From the NCBI RefSeq assembly GCF_013179575.1, contig NZ_JABMCQ010000009.1, forward strand, positions 1 to 51,278: 51,278 nt of DNA. The letters are read 5' to 3'. A program made the position numbers and the translations under genes. Below, one piece after another: positions 42,257 to 49,989 of this stretch (the first letter of the stretch is position 1; each line of letters begins with the position of its first letter). The notes under the pieces are model-generated. The model did not search any database. It was not told the origin of the DNA and was given only the letters and a program-made list of their open reading frames with translations. This DNA comes from Sphingobacterium shayense (GTDB lineage: Bacteria; Bacteroidota; Bacteroidia; Sphingobacteriales; Sphingobacteriaceae).

Positions 42257-42622
42257 CTATTTATTGTAGCACAACGAAACTTCAGAGTGCGCAGAGTCAA
42301 CTCCAAATGGGGGGGTCGTTTTACGAATCGAAACAGAAATCTCGTCTAAAAAAGTATACTTTTCACGAATAAGATCAATAACTTCATAAGCAGCAGACTC
42401 TAATAACTTTCGCTCTTTCGCCATTACAAGCGAAAGAACTTGATATAATCCTTCGTAATTTACAGTATTTGTAAGCTCATCCGGACTCGGGTTATTATAA
42501 TCTAAACCAACAACAATGTCCACAAAAAATTCATTCCCTAAGACCCGTTCCTCTTTATAGAATCCAATCGGTGAGAAAAAACGCACCTGTTTAAGTGACA
42601 CATGTTGTCTGATTACCCCCAT
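42257..42622 (-). CDS. folB: Dihydroneopterin aldolase
   Basis: This 121-residue enzyme of folate synthesis cleaves 7,8-dihydroneopterin to 6-hydroxymethyl-dihydropterin and glycolaldehyde. The family pattern is visible: SPIGFYKEER with the conserved Glu (17-26), FFVDIVVGLDY (32-42), the substrate-anchoring Glu75 in LLESAAYEVIDLI, and the catalytic Lys101 in SIRKTTPPFG. It normally forms octamers in the cytosol. The ATG at 42622 lies 4 bases after an exact -7 element, suggesting a leaderless mRNA. No other folate genes are adjacent. Confidence 0.94.
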   Translation of the reverse strand: MGVIRQHVSLKQVRFFSPIGFYKEERVLGNEFFVDIVVGLDYNNPSPDELTNTVNYEGLYQVLSLVMAKERKLLESAAYEVIDLIREKYTFLDEISVSIRKTTPPFGVDSAHSEVSLCYNK

Positions 42623-42626
42623 ACTG

Positions 42627-42634
42627 CAAACATA
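42627..42634 (-). promoter_or_regulatory. -7 element of folB, next to its start codon
   Basis: The minus strand reads TATGTTTG, an exact TAnnTTTG, ending 4 bases before the folB ATG. There is no clear -33 TTG at the expected distance. Confidence 0.5.
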
Positions 42635-42697
42635 GGAAAAAATAGAAAATGTTAAAATTAATAACTATTATTGTTAATAATCAACAAACCCTGCTAT

Positions 42698-43432
42698 ATG
42701 AAAGCAAAAATAACTTATACCCTTGCAGCTATATTCATGAGCTCGTATGCAATTGCACAAACTGACTTCAAACCAGAAGACACCGAATTTTACAGTCCAA
42801 AACCTCCGATCGTATCTATATCTTCTGGTGTACCTAGCGATGCGATCGCGCTTTTTAATGGATCGAATTTGGATCAATGGGAAAGCAGCGATGAAAAAGG
42901 AGGCCCCGCTAGCTGGACGATTGAAAACGATGTATTAATAGTAAAAGCTGGTGCTGGAGGTATACAAACAAAACAAAAATTTGAAGATTTCCAACTCCAT
43001 GTGGAATGGAAAAGTCCTGAGGTAATTAAAGGTGAGGGACAAGGTAGAGGAAATAGTGGGATATTCCTCCAGGGATTATACGAAATACAAGTTTTAGACA
43101 ATAACAACAATCCAACCTATGTCAACGGACAAGCGGGCAGCCTATACAAACAAAGACCACCCCTCGTTGAAGTTCACCCTGAACAAAACACTTGGCATAG
43201 CTACGATATCATTTATAAAGCGCCGCGCTTTAATAAAGATGGGATGCTAATAAGTAAAGGTAACGTAACGCTATTACACAATGGTGTCCTCGTTCAAAAC
43301 AATACCCAGATAGAAGGAACTACGGAATACATTGGTTTACCAAAACTTAACGCCCATGGTGCAGGACCAATTTCTCTACAAGATCACGGTAATCCTGTAA
43401 GTTTTAAAAATATTTGGATACGTCCTCTTTAA
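42698..43432 (+). CDS. DUF1080 protein (3-keto-disaccharide hydrolase family)
   Basis: This 244-residue protein (from ATG 42698) has a Sec signal (MKAKITYTLAAIFMSSYAIA) and a single DUF1080 domain, a concanavalin-like beta-sandwich. Characteristic segments are SDAIALFNGSNLDQWES, WTIENDVLIVKAGAGGIQTKQKFEDFQLHVEW (quoted as WTIENDVLIV and DFQLHVEWKSP), GNSGIFLQGLYEIQVLD, GSLYKQRPP and NTWHSYDIIYKAPRF. Some family members hydrolyse 3-keto-glycosides; here the substrate is unknown. It is probably periplasmic. A TTG at 42671 would extend the frame by nine residues but spoils the signal peptide. It converges on asnB, with a shared terminator. Confidence 0.9.
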   Translation: MKAKITYTLAAIFMSSYAIAQTDFKPEDTEFYSPKPPIVSISSGVPSDAIALFNGSNLDQWESSDEKGGPASWTIENDVLIVKAGAGGIQTKQKFEDFQLHVEWKSPEVIKGEGQGRGNSGIFLQGLYEIQVLDNNNNPTYVNGQAGSLYKQRPPLVEVHPEQNTWHSYDIIYKAPRFNKDGMLISKGNVTLLHNGVLVQNNTQIEGTTEYIGLPKLNAHGAGPISLQDHGNPVSFKNIWIRPL

Positions 43433-43441
43433 CAAAATAAA

Positions 43442-43474
43442 AAGCTACCTAGGAAAGATGTTCCCAGGTAGCTT
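43442..43474. terminator. Bidirectional terminator between DUF1080 and asnB
   Basis: AAGCTACCT (43442-43450) and AGGTAGCTT (43466-43474) are perfect 9-base arms, with GGAA/TTCC pairing further inside after one mismatch. On the minus strand it is followed by TTTAT. It serves both convergent genes. Confidence 0.8.
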
Positions 43475-43504
43475 CTAATAATTTAAAAAGCCGTTCGGCA
43501 AACC

Positions 43505-45193
43505 CTATACCGCTTCTGGTGACTTAGTATAACTATCATTATGGATGTTTGCCACCGCACGGCCAGAAGGGTCGTTTAAGTTTTGAAACGATACATCCCA
43601 AGCCAAGGCTTCCGGTGTACTGCAAGCAACAGATTTCACAGAAGGTACCGTTTTCGCCGCCGCATCGGATGGAAAATAAGATTCGAAAATTGTTCTATAG
43701 AAATATTCCTCTTTGTTTTTTGGCGTATTAATAGGATATCGCGTCGCAGCAACTTCAAACTCTGTATCTGTCACCTTTTGTTCAGCCTGTTCCTTGAGGA
43801 CGTCAATCCAACTATACCCCACACCATCCGAAAACTGTTCTTTTTGTCTCCACGCAATGCTCTCAGGAAGATAATCTTCAAAAGCCTTACGGACAACCCA
43901 CTTCTCCATACGTCCATCTCTAATCATTTTATCACTCGGATTTATGGTCATCGCCACATCAATAAATTCTTTATCCAGAAAAGGTACACGTCCCTCCACT
44001 CCCCATGCGGCCAATGATTTATTTGCTCTCAGACAATCGTATAAATACAATTTATTCAATTTACGCACTGTCTCCTCATGAAACTCCTGTGCATTGGGAG
44101 CTTTATGAAAATACAGATATCCGCCAAACAACTCATCAGAACCTTCTCCTGAAAGAACCATCTTGATGCCCATCGACTTTATTACGCGCGCCAAAAGATA
44201 CATAGGGGTCGAAGCCCGAATCGTGGTCACATCATAGGTCTCTAAATGGTAAATCACATCGCGAACGGCATCTAACCCTTCCTGGATGGTAAAATTAATC
44301 TCATGATGAATAGTACCAATATGATCCGCAGCTTTTTTTGCAGCAATCAAATCAGGAGCATCCTTTAGACCCACTGCAAAAGAGTGCAGTTGTGGATACC
44401 ACGCGTCCTCTTGACCGCCAGACTCAATACGTTTGGAGGCAAACTTTTTAGTTATCGCCGCGATAACCGAAGAATCCAATCCGCCAGATAATAACACCCC
44501 ATATGGCACATCTGACATTAACTGTCGCTGCACCGCTTCTTCAAGTGCCTGACGGAGTTTCTCAATATCGGTTTTTGCTTCTTTTACCGTCTGGTAGTGT
44601 GCCCAGTCACGGATATACCATCGTTTGGGTTCTTTCCCCTCACCACTATAAAGGTAATGTCCCGGAGGAAACTGGTCGATCTCGAGACAAAAACCCTCCA
44701 GAGATTTCAACTCGGAGGCCACAAAAAATTGGCCGGCTTCATCTTTCCCATAATACAAGGGAATGATCCCCATATGATCCCGAGCAATTAAAAACGTACC
44801 ATTACGACCATCATAAAGAGCAAAACCAAATATCCCGTTTAATTCCTCAATAAATGAAGGACCTTTATCCAAATATAACGCTAAAATAATTTCCGAATCC
44901 GACTGTGTAGTAAAATTATAGTCTGGCAAAAGATCACGTAACTGTTGGTGGTTATATATCTCACCATTAACAGCTAAGACGACTTGGCCATCGGGGCTGA
45001 ATAATGGCTGGCTCCCAGACTTTGGATCTACTATTGCCAAACGCTCATGCGCCAATATTGCTTTGTCATTCGTATAAATACCAGACCAGTCTGGTCCACG
45101 GTGTCTAATTCTTTTAGACATTTCTAACACCTGCGTCCTTAACCCATCTAAAGACGATGTTTTCAAATCAAAAGCACCAACAATTCCACACAT
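43505..45193 (-). CDS. asnB: Asparagine synthase B, glutamine-hydrolysing
   Basis: This 562-residue cytosolic enzyme makes asparagine from aspartate, ATP and glutamine. The N-terminal class II amidotransferase domain starts at the catalytic Cys2 (MCGIVGAFD) and includes RHRGPDWSG, LAHERLAIVDP and VNGEIYNHQQLR. The C-terminal synthetase domain has the pyrophosphate loop LLSGGLDSSVIAAI (about 233-246) and the SGEGSDELFGGYLYFHKAP segment (as SGEGSDELFGGYLYF), plus EGRVPFLDKEF. Length and order match E. coli AsnB. A one-mismatch -7 element (TTACTTTG on the minus strand, 45250-45243) lies upstream. Confidence 0.97.
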   Translation of the reverse strand: MCGIVGAFDLKTSSLDGLRTQVLEMSKRIRHRGPDWSGIYTNDKAILAHERLAIVDPKSGSQPLFSPDGQVVLAVNGEIYNHQQLRDLLPDYNFTTQSDSEIILALYLDKGPSFIEELNGIFGFALYDGRNGTFLIARDHMGIIPLYYGKDEAGQFFVASELKSLEGFCLEIDQFPPGHYLYSGEGKEPKRWYIRDWAHYQTVKEAKTDIEKLRQALEEAVQRQLMSDVPYGVLLSGGLDSSVIAAITKKFASKRIESGGQEDAWYPQLHSFAVGLKDAPDLIAAKKAADHIGTIHHEINFTIQEGLDAVRDVIYHLETYDVTTIRASTPMYLLARVIKSMGIKMVLSGEGSDELFGGYLYFHKAPNAQEFHEETVRKLNKLYLYDCLRANKSLAAWGVEGRVPFLDKEFIDVAMTINPSDKMIRDGRMEKWVVRKAFEDYLPESIAWRQKEQFSDGVGYSWIDVLKEQAEQKVTDTEFEVAATRYPINTPKNKEEYFYRTIFESYFPSDAAAKTVPSVKSVACSTPEALAWDVSFQNLNDPSGRAVANIHNDSYTKSPEAV

Positions 45194-45543
45194 ATATCTA
45201 TATTTTAATAATGTTCGTTACGATTTATTTCAATTAATAGAACAAAGTAAACTATAATAAAATTAAAATCATAATTATTTTTAAATTTTATTGAAAAAAC
45301 AATAACAAATCAATCAAATAATTACAAATTCGTCACGATAAAAGGTATTACATTAACAAACACATCCATTTCAATAAAAAATGAATTCACACAATGCGGC
45401 GCACAAAATGCTTGTTTACAATTGATGTTGTTCATAAACCTTCAAGACAAAAAAAAGACCAAGCGTCTTACGAACTTGATCTTCCTCACGACCTGCTGTT
45501 TGAAACAAACTTAAGTCATAACGTTCTTGTATTTGTGCTAGAA
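45194..45543. other. Intergenic region between asnB and the UbiD-type gene
   Basis: This 350-base gap is very AT-rich in its first half (the asnB upstream region). It contains the decarboxylase terminator at 45448-45483. I see no RNA gene; a 37-codon leftward ORF (45435-45322) has no supporting feature and is not called. Confidence 0.6.
45448..45483 (-). terminator. Intrinsic terminator after the UbiD-type decarboxylase gene
   Basis: On the minus strand AAGATCAAG (45483-45475) pairs with CTTGGTCTT (45463-45455), allowing one G-T pair, around an 11-base loop, then a run of Ts. It lies about 60 bases after the decarboxylase stop. Confidence 0.85.
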
Positions 45544-47382
45544 CTATATGATACCATATAGCGACCGCCCTTTTTCACCTAATCGGTTCACTTTACTTTC
45601 AATTATTGGATCCATAACCAAAGCTGGCGCATGATGAGGCTTACTCCGTGCATCGATTATCACCGGACCATTACATCCCCAATGTTTAAATGTGGTAAAA
45701 CTATCTACACCGTATATATCGTGCGATGGATTACTCCTTGTAAAGGTAACCCACACGAAATTATTAACACTATCAGCAGCGAACCCGGCATCATCAACAA
45801 GGACAATCATCTGGATGCCCGTAAAATCAACCATTTTAACACTACGACTCCATTGCGAGATTACATCAGCGTCTTGCTCATAAGACACAAAATCTCGACC
45901 ATCGACAACAAGGACTCCCGGGATCGCTAATTTCACTTTGTCAAATGGCCTAGGCAAAACCAGTTCTTTTGGTACTTCCGTTGCCAAATTTCTTTTTTTC
46001 GTTCCCACAGCGGCGAAAGTAACCTTTGAACCTGCATTCAACCCATCACCAGAATAGTCTAATGTGTCGATAGTTGTATTGGTTAAAAAGTGTAGATCAC
46101 GAGTCAAGTCAATTCGTTCCAATATATGTGTAAAAAAAGCAGGGATATCATAAATATCAAGCTGAGGATTATCCTCAAAGGCAGAAATAAACAGGTACTT
46201 TGCCAAACTTAATTGGTTCGTGCCCAAAATTTGATTAGATATCGTTAATAACTCCTGCGGTCGGTCAAGGTCTTGGTAAGGAGTATATCGCTCACTACCT
46301 ATAGCAAATAGCAGTGGATGTACACCTGCGGGATCAACAGCATTCACCGCATGTAACCCACTAATCTGTTTTGGCATTGCGCTTCCCGTTATTTCATGAA
46401 TCAATGCTCCAAAACTTGTATCCTCTTGTGGGGGACGACCAACCACAGTGAATGACCAGATCGGATTTTTTCTATGATATACTCGATGTACCTTCATAAG
46501 CGGAAATTCATGAGTCAAGCTATAATATCCAATATGATCCCCAAATGGCCCCTCAGGTTTAGTATCTTGCGGATATACCATCCCAGTAATCACAAAATCA
46601 GCATCTGCCGACAAACAAAATCCTTCGTCATCGTAAAAATAACGAAACCTTCTGTTCCCTAAAGCGCCCGCAAAAATAGCCTCAGAGAGCCCCTCCGGCA
46701 ACGGCATCACAGCTGAGAGCGGGTGTGATGGAGGCCCACCAACAAATATACTTACTTTCAAAGGCTTGCCTAACTCATTCGCCTTCGTTTGATGAATCCC
46801 AATTCCTCGATGCAGTTGATAATGTAATCCGACTTCTGCACCTAGGATGTAATCGTTGCCCGAAAGTTGTATCCGATACATACCCAAGTTTGCCTGCATT
46901 ATGCCTGGAGAATCGATATCTTCCGTGTATACCTGTGGCATGGTCACAAACGCCCCCCCGTCCTTTGGCCAATTTACGATTTGAGGTAATTCAGAAATTT
47001 TAGTTTGACCATATAATATTGGAGCTCCACTTTTTTTCTTCAGCGGTAAGGCACTTGCCGCGACAAGTGACGAACTCATATAATGCATTGGTTTTTTAAA
47101 CACGGACATCGGATCCATTTTCACGTCAACAAGCTTTTTAACATGATGGAGGGTGTCGCGAAACATGAATTTAGACCTTTCAAGAGTTCCGAAAAGATTC
47201 GACACCGCGGGAAAGCGCGAACCTTTAATATTTTCAAAATACAACGCGGGCCCCTGTGCATCGAAAACACGCATATGAATCGCAGCCATCTCCAAATAAG
47301 GATCGACCTCCTCCTTTATACGTATCAAATGACCATTCCTCTCCAGATCGGCCACGCATTCCGCTAGACTCTTATATCCCAT
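45544..47382 (-). CDS. UbiD-family decarboxylase (menaquinone-biosynthesis type)
   Basis: This 612-residue enzyme is of the UbiD family, which uses prenylated FMN to decarboxylate unsaturated acids. The active-site stretch PEGPFGDHIGYYS (276-288) carries the conserved Glu277, and the Glu/Arg region VGLHYQLHRGIGIHQTKA (as HYQLHRGIGIHQTK, 187-200) binds cofactor and metal. At 612 residues it is longer than UbiD (about 490), matching the Bacteroidota proteins usually annotated as menaquinone biosynthesis decarboxylase; the quinone role is inferred from family naming and from menaquinone being the quinone of the phylum. No UbiX-type flavin prenyltransferase gene is adjacent. An exact -7 element lies at 47404-47411. 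Confidence 0.9.
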   Translation of the reverse strand: MGYKSLAECVADLERNGHLIRIKEEVDPYLEMAAIHMRVFDAQGPALYFENIKGSRFPAVSNLFGTLERSKFMFRDTLHHVKKLVDVKMDPMSVFKKPMHYMSSSLVAASALPLKKKSGAPILYGQTKISELPQIVNWPKDGGAFVTMPQVYTEDIDSPGIMQANLGMYRIQLSGNDYILGAEVGLHYQLHRGIGIHQTKANELGKPLKVSIFVGGPPSHPLSAVMPLPEGLSEAIFAGALGNRRFRYFYDDEGFCLSADADFVITGMVYPQDTKPEGPFGDHIGYYSLTHEFPLMKVHRVYHRKNPIWSFTVVGRPPQEDTSFGALIHEITGSAMPKQISGLHAVNAVDPAGVHPLLFAIGSERYTPYQDLDRPQELLTISNQILGTNQLSLAKYLFISAFEDNPQLDIYDIPAFFTHILERIDLTRDLHFLTNTTIDTLDYSGDGLNAGSKVTFAAVGTKKRNLATEVPKELVLPRPFDKVKLAIPGVLVVDGRDFVSYEQDADVISQWSRSVKMVDFTGIQMIVLVDDAGFAADSVNNFVWVTFTRSNPSHDIYGVDSFTTFKHWGCNGPVIIDARSKPHHAPALVMDPIIESKVNRLGEKGRSLYGII

Positions 47383-47403
47383 ATTGCTAAATTATAATAT
47401 AAG

Positions 47404-47411
47404 CAAAAATA
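47404..47411 (-). promoter_or_regulatory. -7 element of the UbiD-type gene
   Basis: The minus strand reads TATTTTTG, an exact TAnnTTTG, giving a predicted leader of about 18 bases. No -33 TTG lies at the expected distance. Confidence 0.5.
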
Positions 47412-47481
47412 GTAGAATAAACTAAAAAGGGGGTTAGTTTTTCAATCTGTGAAATGTAAATATCGGATATAGCAATATTTC

Positions 47482-48357
47482 TTATTGCAGGAATAACCTG
47501 TCTTCCAGCAAGACATCTTCAATCGAAGAAAAGCGAAATGGCATCTGCTTACGCCAATCGTTATCCACGATACTATTGACACGCATAATACGACTGAATT
47601 CTGCCTGATCGGTACTACTTATGTCGAGTCGCTTTCGATAAACAAGTCTAACAAACCATTTCGGCAGATCGATAATTATCTGTCCTTTTTGCACTAGTTT
47701 CAACGCTTTATACGTATTAAAGATATCTGCGAGCGACATTGGCTTAGGTCCTCCTAGTTCGACAACTCTATTTCTAAACGCAGGCACTTTCAGCATAGAT
47801 TTCAACCATCTAAAGAAATCACGCGCACCAAGAGGTTGCAACGCATGGGTCGCATAAAATTTAGAATAAAATATAATTTTTCGGTTTGCTATGTTTTTGA
47901 TAACTCGATCGACAAGAGAATCATGCCCAATCACGCAGTTTTTTAAGACAATAGTGTACTCAACACGAAGCTCACGTAACAGAGCTAAAACTGGATCTAT
48001 ACACATTTTATCCATTAAACGCGCTATATAAACTATCCTTTGGCAAGAGTTCTTTTTAAGAATATGAATAAAATTACGAAGACTAATTATCTCCAGTTTC
48101 AAATTTACAACATCATTCAGTGTCGGCACCTGGGTAAAATATATACCAGTCTTTAATTCAAGACCACTCAGAGGAAAGCTCCCTTCGCCTTTAATCAAGT
48201 CGCCTTCATACACAGTTGCATGTAATGGCTCAAACATTCTTTTTTCGAAAAGCTTAAGGTTACGAGTAATAGCAAATACTCGAAAATTCTCATCAGCAAA
48301 CAAACTTAGACTTCTTCTCCCCACATAGTTATTCAGTCCACTAATTAATACATCCAT
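47482..48357 (-). CDS. NmrA/YbjT-like atypical SDR protein with altered Rossmann motif
   Basis: This 291-residue protein has the shape of atypical short-chain dehydrogenases of the NmrA/YbjT/NDUFA9 group: an N-terminal beta-alpha-beta start (MDVLISGLNNYVGRRSLSLF), a strand with FRVFAITRN, an acidic VYEGDLIKGE, the segment NFIHILKKNSCQRIVYIARL, and a late GGPKPMSLADIFNTYKAL common in NDUFA9-like proteins. The usual GATGYVG nucleotide loop reads GLNNYVG (7-13), losing the middle glycine, and there is no YxxxK catalytic pair. It may bind a nucleotide weakly or be a structural or regulatory protein. It is divergent from the photolyase-like gene. Confidence 0.72.
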   Translation of the reverse strand: MDVLISGLNNYVGRRSLSLFADENFRVFAITRNLKLFEKRMFEPLHATVYEGDLIKGEGSFPLSGLELKTGIYFTQVPTLNDVVNLKLEIISLRNFIHILKKNSCQRIVYIARLMDKMCIDPVLALLRELRVEYTIVLKNCVIGHDSLVDRVIKNIANRKIIFYSKFYATHALQPLGARDFFRWLKSMLKVPAFRNRVVELGGPKPMSLADIFNTYKALKLVQKGQIIIDLPKWFVRLVYRKRLDISSTDQAEFSRIMRVNSIVDNDWRKQMPFRFSSIEDVLLEDRLFLQ

Positions 48358-48545
48358 ATTTATCTGTTCTCAGTTTTTGGTAAATTCGCAATATGAGAAT
48401 TAACAAAAGCTACCCAGTAATGTTCGAGAGAAAAAATAAATAAAATTCAACTTCTCCGACGACAGAAGCGTAACCTTAATGTCTACCCTATGTCAAAACC
48501 CCATCAGTTACCCTTTAAACATATAACAAAGTCGTTTCTTTGAGC

Positions 48546-48553
48546 TATATTTG
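48546..48553 (+). promoter_or_regulatory. -7 element of the photolyase-like gene
   Basis: TATATTTG is an exact TAnnTTTG with a predicted leader of about 33 bases. No -33 TTG stands at the expected distance. Confidence 0.5.
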
Positions 48554-48590
48554 CGATAATCGATAATAACTCAGCTAAGAATTTTCGGGC

Positions 48591-49817
48591 ATGACAAAAA
48601 AGGTAATATTAGTATGGTTTAGAAATGATCTACGCGTTCAAGATAATGAAATTTTGGCCGAAGCGGTAAACAAAGCTGATATTGTAATTCCTGTATATTT
48701 TTTTGACCCCCGGTATTTTAAAACCAATCGCCTCGGATTTCAAAACACTGGGGTATCACGAGCACAATTTTTAATCGAAACTGTTCAAGCATTTAAACAT
48801 AGTCTGCAAGAATTAGGCGCTGATTTACTAGCTTTTCAAGGAAAACCTGAAGACCATATCGGTACGCTTTGCGCTAAATATGATGTTACCGAGGTATACC
48901 ACCACAGGGAAGTTGCATATCGCGAAACAAAAATTTCCGAACTAGTAGAAGCTGCCTTATGGGAGCAAAAAATAAATCTCAAACATTTTATCGGCCATAC
49001 ACTATATCACAAGGAAGACCTCCCTATCCCTATTAAGGATATACCGGATAACTTCGCTGCGTTTAAGAAAAAGGTTGAAAAGGAAAGCTTCGTCAGACCA
49101 GCAATAAATCCGATTGAGAAAATAGTTACGCACCCACATATAGAACAAACGCAGATACCAACACTCGAGGACCTCGGCTACGAAAAAAACATCTCAACAG
49201 AGATCACACTCATCGGCGGAGAAGACAATGCCTTACAAACCATTGCACACACGTTATCTCCAGAGTACAATAAAATAGACGATTACAACCTCGTTTCACC
49301 ATACATCGCGATCGGTGCAGTGTCACCTGCTTATTATTACCATAAGATAAAAGAAGCATACACACCAAACAAAAAGAAAAAATACGATAGATTAATCTTA
49401 CGTCTGTTATGGCGCGACTATTTCCGTTTCATGTTAAAAAAATATCCAAATATTTTTTTCAAAAACCATGATCTCTCATCCGATATAGATAATAGTGCAC
49501 TGGTGTTACATAAGTGGTTGCAAGATGAAATCGAGCACCCTGTGATTAAGGAATTAAAATCTAACATGCAGCAAACAGGAAATCTTCCTTATGCCCATAG
49601 AGAGATTCTTGCCGCATACATGCTCCAAGAACTTAAAATAAATCACATCGCTGGGGCGAAGGTCTTTGAAGAGTTCTTTCTAGACTATGCGCCCGCTACG
49701 GTATATGGATATTGGCTACATTTTACACAAAAAGGACCAAGTTTGAAGGATAATTTAAAAACCAGTTGGGAGGAATTAATCAAAAAAAATTACACCGTAA
49801 ATACTTCGGTCAAATAG
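48591..49817 (+). CDS. Photolyase/cryptochrome-DASH homologue, degenerate FAD domain
   Basis: This 408-residue protein is clearly of the photolyase/cryptochrome family. The N-terminal antenna domain is well kept: VILVWFRNDLRVQDNEIL (5-22), IPVYFFDPRYF (33-43), GVSRAQFLIETV (54-65), GKPEDHI (84-90), VYHHREVAYRE (102-112), with KHFIGHTLYHKEDLPIPIKDIPDNF typical of cry-DASH. RLLWRDYFRFM (271-281) is also kept. The FAD-binding part is eroded: the usual TGxPxxDAxMREL block reads as EHPVIKELKSNM (315-326), the following TGxxxNRxRQ as TGNLPYAHRE (329-338), and the GNWxxxxGxG end as YGYWLHFTQKG (372-382), with no FNP tail. At 408 residues it is short. DNA repair activity is doubtful. Confidence 0.85.
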   Translation: MTKKVILVWFRNDLRVQDNEILAEAVNKADIVIPVYFFDPRYFKTNRLGFQNTGVSRAQFLIETVQAFKHSLQELGADLLAFQGKPEDHIGTLCAKYDVTEVYHHREVAYRETKISELVEAALWEQKINLKHFIGHTLYHKEDLPIPIKDIPDNFAAFKKKVEKESFVRPAINPIEKIVTHPHIEQTQIPTLEDLGYEKNISTEITLIGGEDNALQTIAHTLSPEYNKIDDYNLVSPYIAIGAVSPAYYYHKIKEAYTPNKKKKYDRLILRLLWRDYFRFMLKKYPNIFFKNHDLSSDIDNSALVLHKWLQDEIEHPVIKELKSNMQQTGNLPYAHREILAAYMLQELKINHIAGAKVFEEFFLDYAPATVYGYWLHFTQKGPSLKDNLKTSWEELIKKNYTVNTSVK

Positions 49818-49952
49818 ATGATTTTATATTTTAGGTCTTAACTCAATAACTCCGCTTATGGGATCTTTCGAAAAATCGATCAAGACATAAATTATACCCC
49901 AAAAAACACACATTTTGTTGATTTTTAAGGTGACAAAATATTTTATAATTAC

Positions 49953-49960
49953 TAACTTTG
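49953..49960 (+). promoter_or_regulatory. -7 element of sucA
   Basis: TAACTTTG is an exact TAnnTTTG, giving a predicted leader of about 26 bases. I see no -33 TTG at the usual distance. Confidence 0.5.
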
Positions 49961-49989
49961 ACCAAAATTTTTATAAGTAAAATTTCCTT

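Noticed and set aside
45322..45435. 37-codon leftward ORF in the asnB to decarboxylase gap
   Set aside because: No ribosome-binding site, no -7 element, no recognisable motif, and it lies after a terminator; chance is enough to explain it.
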